Assembly: GCA_020073445.1 (NCBI GenBank)
Contig: JAIQFE010000032.1
Coordinates: forward strand, 1 to 64,000
Source: Terriglobia bacterium
GTDB taxonomy: Bacteria; Acidobacteriota; Terriglobia; Bryobacterales; Bryobacteraceae
Reading direction: 5' to 3'
DNA length: 64,000 nucleotides
In this document: positions 35,610 through 44,200 of the stretch, one piece after another
Position numbering within the stretch: the first letter of the stretch is position 1
Layout of the letters: each line of letters starts with the position of its first letter
Notes under the pieces: generated by a model
Told to the model about the DNA's origin: nothing
The model's database searches: none
What the model saw: only the letters and a program-made list of their open reading frames with translations
Program-made: the position numbers and the translations under genes

Positions 35610-38516
35610 CTATGGCCGAAGCCTGAACGAGCCGAGACTCCATCGGATTTTGAACAGGACATGAATGGCTTCCGTCTGCCCAAGTTTACCGCGGAGGTCA
35701 CCGACGAGCCGGTCGCGCTTCGCCCCGATCTCGTCTTCGACATCAAAGATTTCCTGGCGAAGCTTACGGAGCCTCTTCTCGGAGGCGGCAATTTCCTCCT
35801 GTAGGCGCGCCTGATCGGCGAGACTGGCGGCCTTGCCCGCCTCATTACGCAGATCACGAATCCGCAGCTTGGTGTCTCGCAGCGCTTTCTCTGCGTTGGA
35901 AATCTGATCGTCCGCCCAGGCGTCGAGCTTGCGCCGCTCTCCATCGAAAAACGACGAATTTCGGGCAGCCAATGTCGTCGTGAGAACATCGCAGGCGCGT
36001 TTCAGGTCGTCGGAAAGCGATGCCGGCACCCGACCTTCCTCAATCGTTTCGCAAACTGTTGCCGGGAGGAGAAACAAGCGCTGCGACTGCTCATCATCCA
36101 AACTCTCCCCTGTGTCCGTGCAGGCCGCGAACACCAGATGGTCCTCGGCGTGTTCCAGGGCTTCAAGCGTCAGCTTCGCGAGAATCAGATATCCGGAGCG
36201 GCCCAACAGAGGCTGAAGGATCGCGATGTTCTTTCCGCTTGCGGCATAGTCGAAATCGACGTGCGCCGCCGGCGTTTCAAGCGCCGATGCCTTCTCGATG
36301 ACTTTCCGCGCGATCGGATGGCCGACGCGGTAAAGATTCGCGTCCTCAACCTCCTTTCCCAGCCGGTAAGGCCCGGCATGGATTGGCTCGTCGGGGAAAG
36401 GGTTCTTGTGGAGCGTGAAGCTGTACAAGTTGTCGTCGAAACTGGCGTCGTCCGCCAGAATATACCGTGTCAGATTCCATAACTGTTCGTTGAAGCGGCT
36501 AAGCAGCTTATGGCTCTGCAGGCGAACCTTCTCGACAACCTCGTGGTCGAAATTGTTCAGCAGTTTCTCGCGGGCTTCCTTCTGTCCTTCCCCAATCTCT
36601 GTTTCGAGATCCTTCTGCAGCTCATCGAATTCGAAGGCGATCTGTTCCGGCGTCCGGCATTTTTGATAGATGCCCACAATCCGTTTTTCAAAGTCGACAC
36701 CCGACTCCACGGAACCGAGGACCTCGTCGCTAGCGCCAAAGACGCCATTGAAGAGCTGAAACTTCTCGTCAAGTAGCTGGTAAACGCGCACATCAGCAGC
36801 GTTTTCTTTGTTCAGGAAGTTGACCACCACAACGTCGAACTTCTGGCCATAACGGTGGCAGCGGCCGATCCGCTGTTCAACCCGCTGCGGATTCCACGGA
36901 AGATCGTAATTCACAACGAGGTTGCAAAACTGAAGATTGATGCCTTCGGCAGCTGCTTCTGTCGCTATCATGATCGCGGCTTCGTCCCGAAAATACTCGA
37001 CGAGCGCGGCGCGGCGGTCTGCGGTGGGTGAGTTCGTAATCCGATCGGTCCCGGCGTGCTGTGCGAGCCAGCGCTGATAGATCTCCCTCGATTGCGGGTC
37101 GGTATTTGACCCATTGAACAGCACGGTCTTGCCCGCGAATTCCGTCCGTTCCAGAACGCGGTAGAGGTAATCCTGTGTGCGACGGGATTCTGTGAAGATA
37201 ATTGCCTTTTGCTGAAGAACGGCGCTGCCTTTGTTTTTGCGAGCTTCCGCGGCGGCAGCAAATCCGCGTCTGAGTGCCGTCAGCAGCACCTCGCCCTTGG
37301 AGTTCTTGACAATGGATTTCGCCAGGGCATGGAACTCCCGGAGCAGCGCGATCTCCTGCTTTAGCTCTTCCAATGTTTCCGGGGTGAGTGGTGGGCGCTC
37401 GATCGCCACAGTTCCGTCTTCTTCCTCCGCCCATTCGTCTTCCAGTTCGGGAAGTTCCTCGAAATTCTCACTGAGAGTTTCGGGGGCCGATTCCACAGCA
37501 ACTGAAGCTGAAGCGGCCTTTTCCAGCTTTTTGGCCAGCCCCTCCAGCGTGTCTGAAATCGCATAAGTGGAAGACGCTAGCAGTTTTCGCAAGATCAGCG
37601 TCATGAGTTGGCGCTGGCTAGCGGGTAGCGCATAGAGGGTCGGCCTGCGCAGATAATCGGAGACGACGCCATAGAGGCGCTGCTCTTCGCCAGTGGCGAC
37701 AAACTCCTGGACAAGAGCGTGCCGACTCGTAAAATTCACGTATTCGAGCACCTGTCGCCGGAGGGTTCGCTTGCAAACTGTACGCAGTCGGTCCTTGAGG
37801 GACGCAAAATCGTTATCGTCCGAGAGGCGCACAAATTGAGACCGGAAGCTCTTCAGGTCACCGAACGTCATTTCGTCCACGATACTTACGAGGCCATATA
37901 GTTCGAGAAGCGAGTTCTGAAGCGGTGTTGCCGTCAACAAAACTTTCGGAAACGACGACACCGCGTTCTTGATCGCGTTAGCAATCTTGCTGGTCGCCTT
38001 ATATACATTTCGGAGCCGGTGAGCTTCATCGATCACGATTAGACTCCACTCCGTCTGGCGTATGTACGGCTCCTTAGTCCGCGCGAACTGGTAGGAACAG
38101 ATCACCACGGCGGGTTGATTGAACGGGTTCAAGTTACCGGAGCGAACGGCGTCATTGAAACTCTTGGTCTCAAGTATCGAACTCGGCAGAAAAAACTTGT
38201 CTGCGAGTTCCTGACTCCATTGCTTCCGCAGATTGGATGGACAAATCACGAGAAGACGGCGTTTCCGTTCCGCCCAGTTCTGCGCCAGCAATATCCCCGC
38301 CTCGATGGTCTTTCCCAAGCCAACTTCGTCTGCGAGAATTGCCCCCTTCGAGAACGGCGAGCGGAATGCGAAGAGCGCTGCGTCGATCTGATGAGGATTC
38401 AGATCCACCTGTGCGTCTGCCAGCGCGGTCGCGAATTTCTCCACGCTGTCCGACCCGGAACGCTTCGTTAGCTCGTGCGCGAAGTACTTGGCGTGGTAGA
38501 TGGTCAGGCCGTCCAT
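35610..38516 (-). CDS. SNF2/RapA-like helicase of the methyltransferase-Res operon
   Basis: First gene of the leftward operon. The SWI2/SNF2 motor has Walker A ILADEVGLGKTIEAGILL, motif Ia LLVICPSNLRKQW, DEAH in LIVIDEAHRLRN, motif III LLTATPLQN and the C-lobe motif VNYDLPWNPQRVEQRIGRCHRYGQ. A charged insert with Glu runs lies around residues 350-390 and a coiled coil (LRDTKLRIRDLRNEAG ... RLRKLRQEIFDVEDEIG) fills the last ~100 residues. I list the ATG at 38516, giving MDGLTIYHAKYFA; a TTG at 38549 is also open and abuts a 3-codon frame ATG-GAT-GGC-TAG with AAAGGAG upstream. DNA remodelling or phage-DNA sensing for the restriction complex is the likely role. Confidence 0.85.
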   Translation of the reverse strand: MDGLTIYHAKYFAHELTKRSGSDSVEKFATALADAQVDLNPHQIDAALFAFRSPFSKGAILADEVGLGKTIEAGILLAQNWAERKRRLLVICPSNLRKQWSQELADKFFLPSSILETKSFNDAVRSGNLNPFNQPAVVICSYQFARTKEPYIRQTEWSLIVIDEAHRLRNVYKATSKIANAIKNAVSSFPKVLLTATPLQNSLLELYGLVSIVDEMTFGDLKSFRSQFVRLSDDNDFASLKDRLRTVCKRTLRRQVLEYVNFTSRHALVQEFVATGEEQRLYGVVSDYLRRPTLYALPASQRQLMTLILRKLLASSTYAISDTLEGLAKKLEKAASASVAVESAPETLSENFEELPELEDEWAEEEDGTVAIERPPLTPETLEELKQEIALLREFHALAKSIVKNSKGEVLLTALRRGFAAAAEARKNKGSAVLQQKAIIFTESRRTQDYLYRVLERTEFAGKTVLFNGSNTDPQSREIYQRWLAQHAGTDRITNSPTADRRAALVEYFRDEAAIMIATEAAAEGINLQFCNLVVNYDLPWNPQRVEQRIGRCHRYGQKFDVVVVNFLNKENAADVRVYQLLDEKFQLFNGVFGASDEVLGSVESGVDFEKRIVGIYQKCRTPEQIAFEFDELQKDLETEIGEGQKEAREKLLNNFDHEVVEKVRLQSHKLLSRFNEQLWNLTRYILADDASFDDNLYSFTLHKNPFPDEPIHAGPYRLGKEVEDANLYRVGHPIARKVIEKASALETPAAHVDFDYAASGKNIAILQPLLGRSGYLILAKLTLEALEHAEDHLVFAACTDTGESLDDEQSQRLFLLPATVCETIEEGRVPASLSDDLKRACDVLTTTLAARNSSFFDGERRKLDAWADDQISNAEKALRDTKLRIRDLRNEAGKAASLADQARLQEEIAASEKRLRKLRQEIFDVEDEIGAKRDRLVGDLRGKLGQTEAIHVLFKIRWSLGSFRLRP

Positions 38517-38549
38517 AGAGTCAACCGGCGAGTTGAACGTCTGGCGCAA

Positions 38550-39174
38550 CTAGCCATCCATGCCAGCGAAGCTCCTTTAACGTTCTGAAAATAAGTAGGA
38601 TAGCGCAACTCCCACAGTGGCGGCCGCTAGGTGCCTAGGACAGCCTCCAATCGTTGCCCCAAGACCACAACTGTGGCAATGCCGTCTCAAATACGGTCCT
38701 CGATCGTTTCGCGTACGCTAGGGCACCTTACGGATAAGCTTCGCTTATCCCGGCTACATGGCCTTGGACGATCCGGAGAACAGCGCAGATTGACTACCAT
38801 GCTCCGCGCGGATCTGCGGCCGGTAATGCGAAGGCCGATCTGACCATTCGCTTCGAACTGGTACAAAATACCGGTCTGGTCGGTGCCACCGCAATCTCAG
38901 GACGAGGTCCATTAGCGATACGTACAACTGATGCTGCCGTGATCCTGTACGTTTGTCAGCGGTTTTCTCAGCACGAGGCTCGGTCTCAAAGGTTCCAAGC
39001 CGTTGCTGCCCGTCTCAGGCTATTCCTTAAGCCTTTGAAAGTGCAACGGAAGACGCAAATAATCTTCGGATAAGACTTGACACGGGTGGTTTCGTATTAA
39101 CAGGTTCGTCGGTTGGATCGATCCCGGCGCGTGGCTCTATAAGGTTCAATCACATACGGATAATTGCAGGCGTC
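38550..39174. other. Intergenic region between the defence operon and the recombinase remnant
   Basis: About 625 bases without a believable gene. It holds the leftward promoter region of the SNF2 operon at its left end (AAAGGAG at 38573-38579 on the minus strand) and a perfect hairpin at 38732-38750. The base composition is mixed and frames are short, suggesting decayed DNA beside the recombinase remnant. Confidence 0.4.
38732..38750. repeat. Perfect 8-bp hairpin with TTC loop
   Basis: GGATAAGC (38732-38739), TTC, GCTTATCC (38743-38750). No T-run follows on either strand, so termination is doubtful. It may be a REP-like or recombination-related structure in the junction region. Confidence 0.45.
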
Positions 39175-39360
39175 CTATTAACCTTCCGGGAGCCAAACCG
39201 GGAGCCAGGGGATTCAGTACCATTACATCGGCGACCTCTTGCCGAGCCACCGGTTGAGCTACGAATAGGTATTCCTAGCCGTCCGCACATCGGCGTGTCC
39301 GAGCGTGGCCTCGGGGAGAGCGCATTCCTTCTTGATGAAGTCCGATCGCTGTAAAGATGA
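39175..39360 (-). pseudogene. Tyrosine recombinase (integrase) C-terminal remnant
   Basis: The minus strand reads SDFIKKECALPEATLGHADV then RTARNTYS and a stop. LGHADVRT...Y matches the C-terminal box of tyrosine recombinases, where the His precedes the nucleophilic Tyr (LGHSxxxTTxxYxH). After the stop, another frame continues with AREEVADV-like residues typical of the end helix (here ARQEVADVMVLNPLAP). The upstream catalytic Arg and Lys boxes are gone. It therefore looks like a frameshifted, truncated integrase and may mark a former edge of the mobile region. It overlaps the upstream region of the rightward gene starting at 39387. Confidence 0.5.
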
Positions 39361-39386
39361 CCGCCCCCGCGCGTTCTACTTAATAG

Positions 39387-40385
39387 GTGCATATACCGGT
39401 CCAGAAAGCAGACAGTGAAGTTTGTGCTCAAACTCCGAGTGTTTCGGTCCGCCGGACGCCTAAGCAGGGGCTCGTGGTGGACAACCGAGCGGAGCACCCG
39501 GAGGAGCGTGAGTGGCGATGTTTTCTATCGGGCGACACAGAAGCGGATCGAGCTGCGCAAATGTCTCAACATCTTGATGCCTGTCCGAGGTGCCTGGAGA
39601 TCTTTGATCGCTTACCACCACCCACCTACTACAGCCTGGGCCGTCCCTTGCGGCCAGCGTTCGCGTTGTCGCCGGCCCGGATCGATGAACAAGTTGATGC
39701 TTTGACGTTCCAACTCATTGAGCGAGTTCGGTCAGGGGGCACGTATCTCCTTGCTTCAGACTGGCTAGGCGAAACCAGTTTGTATCTCGTGCTGTCACTT
39801 TCGGCCACCCGGCTCCGGCGTCTTGGCTACTCCGTTGCCGTTTCCGGTTCACCGTTCAGCTGTCGTCAACTCCCAGTGCGGCACGGTGTTGATGTGGCGA
39901 TCCTCTTAGAAGCTACGGCATTCAACTCTCGAAGCTGGTCAGATGCGACGAAAAGGGGACGATTAAATGTTCTAGTCGGGTGCAGCTCAGATTGGAATCA
40001 ACGGGTCGATTTCGTTGTGCGGGCGCCCAGTTCGGCGGGCACGAAGGATTTGTTCAATGACCGGTGCTCGGCGTTGCGGAATAAGTGGCGGGCAACTCGA
40101 GACATCATCGTTCGACGGGGTCTCTTGCTCAATGCCTTCGGTGTGGATTGCCCGCCAGGATTCTTTTTATCGAAACAAGTGCCAGCTCCCTTCGTCTGCA
40201 TCGAAACACCGGCTGGCGAACGTACAGGCTGGTCGAGTGTAGAGGGTCAATGGATGGCGTGGGAAGCGGTGCGCGAGTTGGTGACACCTGAGGACATCCG
40301 CGTCGCCATCGAACCGCTGGCTAGATTCCCATCGCTGGCGGATCGCCTTCGATTCCGTGCCAAAATTCGAGGGCTGGCGAAGTGA
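39387..40385 (+). CDS. Protein with anti-sigma-type zinc finger, otherwise unknown
   Basis: A 332-residue frame opening at a GTG; an in-frame GTG in codon ~31 (VDNRAEHPEER) could be the true start. Residues ~58-70 read MSQHLDACPRCLEIF, an HXXXCXXC zinc finger like that of ZAS anti-sigma factors. The remaining ~250 residues are alpha/beta (TYLLASDWLGETSLYLVLSL, VDVAILLEATAF, LNVLVGCSSDW, VDFVVRAP) with no motif I know. No membrane helix is present. The next gene, 169 bases downstream, is sigma-like, so this may be a soluble anti-sigma or sensor partner. Confidence 0.55.
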   Translation: MHIPVQKADSEVCAQTPSVSVRRTPKQGLVVDNRAEHPEEREWRCFLSGDTEADRAAQMSQHLDACPRCLEIFDRLPPPTYYSLGRPLRPAFALSPARIDEQVDALTFQLIERVRSGGTYLLASDWLGETSLYLVLSLSATRLRRLGYSVAVSGSPFSCRQLPVRHGVDVAILLEATAFNSRSWSDATKRGRLNVLVGCSSDWNQRVDFVVRAPSSAGTKDLFNDRCSALRNKWRATRDIIVRRGLLLNAFGVDCPPGFFLSKQVPAPFVCIETPAGERTGWSSVEGQWMAWEAVRELVTPEDIRVAIEPLARFPSLADRLRFRAKIRGLAK

Positions 40386-40554
40386 ACGGATCTGTGGTGG
40401 GCAGCCCTTGACTCCTCGGCGTAGAAGATTGATTATGAGAAAGGTAGTCTTTTAGTAGTCGCCAGCCCAACTCGGCTGCGCTCTTTGCCAATTCGCCCGC
40501 GAGAAGCTCGCGGGGCTTGATCGAGATAACTCGGTCAAAGGAAAGGCAGAGGGC

Positions 40555-41238
40555 ATGGCACGCAAACATTTCTCACCCGTACTCAACCCGGAGCAGTTTT
40601 TTGGTGAAGTTCGCTCCAAAGTGGTCCGAAAGGCAAGAGCGGCAGGCCTCTCGCCAGCGGACGCAGAAGACTGTGCGCAGGACGCGATCGCCTCTCTGTT
40701 GCGCTTGCTCGAACATCAACCACAGCGCAGAGAGCAGCCCGAGAAACTCTTGGGATGGTTGTTCCTGAAAGCCGACTCACTGAAGATCGACTATCATCGG
40801 AGGGCCGAGGCTCGCCCAGAACAACCTCTCGTCGAAACGGACGAGAACGGACGCGAATTCTGGCTGGGAGTCGCCTCTCCCCGACCGAGTCCAGAAGAGG
40901 AGGCTGAGGCCAGGGAGATTGAGCGTGGCTTTTCTCGCTTCTCCCTCAAGCTGTGTCATCGTACCAGGCTGGAGATTGTGCGGTCACTCTTCCTCCTGGC
41001 GAAACAGATGTTCCCCGAAAGTCAGACTGACCAGTTTCGTTTTGCTAGGATACTGGTCTTCAGCGGGAAGGGCCCGGACAAAAGATCAAGGGAGGACGTC
41101 GCGCACCTCGCCGGACTATTGCGAAAAAGCTCAGGCGCGACGATGACCGAACTCAATCGTCTTCAGCCTCTGTGGAAGAATACCGAGCGTGAAGTCTTCC
41201 TTCCCCTGTTCCGTGTGACATATAAACAATCGGAATAA
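40555..41238 (+). CDS. Sigma-70-like factor next to the STAND-NYN gene
   Basis: A 227-residue protein. Residues ~10-85 match sigma region 2: FFGEVRSKVVRKARAAG, then SPADAEDCAQDAIASLLRLL and a -10 helix LGWLFLKADSLKIDYHRRAE. The C-terminal half (SFLKL ... KRSREDVAHLAGLLRKSSGA) has a helix-turn-helix-like stretch but is unlike normal region 4. It follows the zinc-finger gene on the same strand and faces the STAND-NYN gene tail to tail with 19 bases between stops. Divergent from known ECF groups; probable switch for the neighbouring conflict genes. Confidence 0.6.
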   Translation: MARKHFSPVLNPEQFFGEVRSKVVRKARAAGLSPADAEDCAQDAIASLLRLLEHQPQRREQPEKLLGWLFLKADSLKIDYHRRAEARPEQPLVETDENGREFWLGVASPRPSPEEEAEAREIERGFSRFSLKLCHRTRLEIVRSLFLLAKQMFPESQTDQFRFARILVFSGKGPDKRSREDVAHLAGLLRKSSGATMTELNRLQPLWKNTEREVFLPLFRVTYKQSE

Positions 41239-41257
41239 AATGGCCTCCCGCCCTCTA

Positions 41258-44200
41258 CTACACATTGGCGGTACCGCGCCGATCTGGCGACGGGCGGACC
41301 TCCTCCTCTAGTAGCTCCTCTAACCTCTTCACCGTGAATCTTTCCGGATACCTCTTTGCAAGATAATCGTAGGAGTGTTTCGTGTCGGGTTTCCCCAGCG
41401 CACTCGCTCTGCTCACGACGTGAACGTGTTTGCCGCTCTTGAGCAGATTCTCAACTTTTACGCGGTAGTCTTTGTCCCCTGTCACCAGAACAAAATGCTT
41501 GACATTCGGGAACTGCTGCTGGACTTCGTTCATCGTCTCCTGCAAGACCGTATCATCGGCTCCTCTTGACACTTGGCTCTTCCTCCAAAGGTACTCGGGA
41601 ATGTTAGCAATCCTGTACCCTTTGGCATTACACTCCATCACAGCCGGGCATCTCTCGGGATAATTGACAACCCACTGGGCGGCGACCGGGATCGGAGTGA
41701 GCTTGTAGACATATGCCTCGATACTTGAAAGGACTGTCTTCAGCGCGAAACACCCCGCTATGCCTTCACCCGCCGTCGTTTCCAGGTCATTGAGAGTTGC
41801 CGATCCTCGGCCGGTCGTAAGGTTCGCGACGTCGATGAAGATCGCTGGCGAGTCAGGTTCCCTGTGCCGGATGTCCTTCAACATCTTGTGCAGCCAAAGA
41901 TCCAGCACATAAGCTCGAACACCCACAGTCCCGTCTTGCGATTCGTCGAGGATCCTCCTGGCCTTTAGGTCATCAAGTGCCACAGTGTCCTTATCTGTCA
42001 GGACTCTAGGAGCCACCAACTTGCCGGGGTCGATCCGGCCGCCCACTGGTGTCTTCTTGATTAGGTCGACCATGAGGCGCGATTGGTCATCACTGAGTTC
42101 CCCTTCTGGGTACCAAGCGATGGCGAACGAATCGTCGCTGAAGAGAGCGAGATTACGCACAGCCGCGTCGACGTCCGCCGGCGTGAGAATCCATCGTTTC
42201 TCCCGGACTGCCGCGAACAGCATAAGTTCGGCAATCTTCTGAACAATCTCTGGGTGTCCAGCGGTTTGGCGGCACACCAAAGAGATAGTTTCCTCCGGCA
42301 CGACCAAACTGCTCCCGCGCAACGGCTCAGTGATGATTTCCTTGACCGATTGCCGGTCCAGGAAGTCTATTGGCAGGTCACGAAGGGTCCCCCAGAGATC
42401 GGCTCCGGGTAGTAAGGAGCGATATTCGGTTATGGTCCGATGTCCTGCAAAGACCCAAAGAATCCGAGCCCTGGGATTCCCGTTCGCATAGATGATGTTC
42501 AGCAATCCTGCTATTCCGCTAGTGACAGCAGGATTGTGGTCTCTAGCGTCCGACGCCGCTTCTATCAGACTCTGGAAATCATCGAGAAGTGCGAGCACTC
42601 GGCGTCCAGGAATCTTCTCGGCAAGATCCTTCACAAACTGCGAGTAGGCAAGTGGCATATTCTCGCAGCATCGTTCCTCAGGCGGTGGCTGTACCCCAGC
42701 CCCTGCTATGTCCGAATGACTTGAAATCTTTGCCAGCAGATTGAATAGGAACCTTCCGACGCTGGTGAGGCTCTTCACCTCCCCGGCAGAAAGGTAAACG
42801 GGGATCAAGGGCAGGCTTCTCTTGCCTACTTCATATTCGATACTGTTGAGCAATGACGACTTGCCCGCTCGCCGTATACCACAAACATAACGCAGCCTCT
42901 GCTGGCCGTCACGGACAGAAGCTAGAACTGCCTCCTGCTCTTCCTTACGTCCGAAGAAATGCCCTTCGATCTCAACCGGATCGAGTGGGCGCCCGGAAAT
43001 GTAGGGTGAGTCGTTTGGCAGGGGCGGACACACTCGCTGAACCAACTGAAGCTTGAGCGGAGGGGTGTGATAGTCTCCTCCGGCATATTCAAATGCAAGC
43101 ACACACTGCAAGGTCCGCGGTTGGATTAGTCGAAGATTCGGCGCTGTGTCAAAGCTCAGTACGCAGGTATCCGTGGGGCCCACCTGCATCTGCACTTCCT
43201 CTAGACGGTCTCGAAGTGCGAAGGTTGTGACCGAATCGTCGAGAGTCAGAGTCGCACCTTTAAGACGAACCGCAGTATCGCCACTAGCACAGCGAACTCT
43301 CAGCGCAAATCCTGTGTGCTCAGCGGTGGAGTCGACCTCGACTGCTCCCTCGGTTACGGCCTCGACAGTCAGGTTCGGCAACAACTTTGCATCACGGGCG
43401 AGGCTCTCGTTTACCCTCTTACATGCGTTGAGAAATGGCCCAGCCAGACTCCACTGCTGATCGGTCAACTCCCTCTGCAGGTTCTTCCGCAAATCGGCGT
43501 AAGCCGTTTGTGCCTTTAGCAATGCAGTTTGCCTCTCCGTGTCAATTACGAGGCGGCTGTAGTTTTCCCATTGCCCCATAAGGAGTCCCAATGCCTCCGT
43601 GGAGCCATCGCTCGAACCACGCCGAAGAGCGTCCAGCAAGGTATCGAGGTGCCACCTTACGCTAGAAAGCTCGCTCAAGTCACGCAAGCGTGATTGACAC
43701 TCGGCGCCCACGGTTGTCAAAATCTGACTCAGATTCTCAGGCGTAGGCGTAGGCGTTGGAGGCGTTGGAGGCAGAGGAGGCGGCTCAGTATCATAAATTT
43801 TTCTGAGCCGATTAGACACTATGCTCGTGTCGTACTGTTTCTCGAAATTCTTCGCCATGTTGAAGAGATTGAAACCGACATTCTTCAATTCAGGCCAGCA
43901 AAAGCCCAACCACGTATCAAGCCTACGCCTTGTGTATTGGAGCAGTTCACTGGCCCTTCTGCGATCTTTGGCGTTTCTAGCCAGAATGCCGAAATACCGC
44001 AATCGCGCGCGAAATTCCTCTTCGAACGCCTTAGCTGCCTCAGCTCTCCGTCCAGTCTTTTCTAAGAAGTCCGCCTTCACCTCCCAGTGCTGATATCTGT
44101 TGGTAGAAATCAGTTCACGGCATCGCAACCAAAATTCGAAGGCAGCCGGCTGTTTGCGCTCGAGCAGGCCAGTCATGTATCGCTGGATCTGCGCCTCAGG

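Noticed and set aside
35582-35989. Short minus-strand frame between the SNF2 and methyltransferase genes
   Set aside because: It lies out of frame inside the SNF2 gene's coiled-coil end and has a basic, low-complexity composition.
23978-38549. BREX or DISARM assignment of the defence operon
   Set aside because: No PglZ, BrxC, Lon-like, DrmA or DrmB protein is present; only a methyltransferase and SNF2 helicase are shared in general type.
39061-39100. TTGACA followed by TATTAA near 39076 as a sigma-70 promoter
   Set aside because: The spacing is only about 12 bases, far from the normal 16-18.
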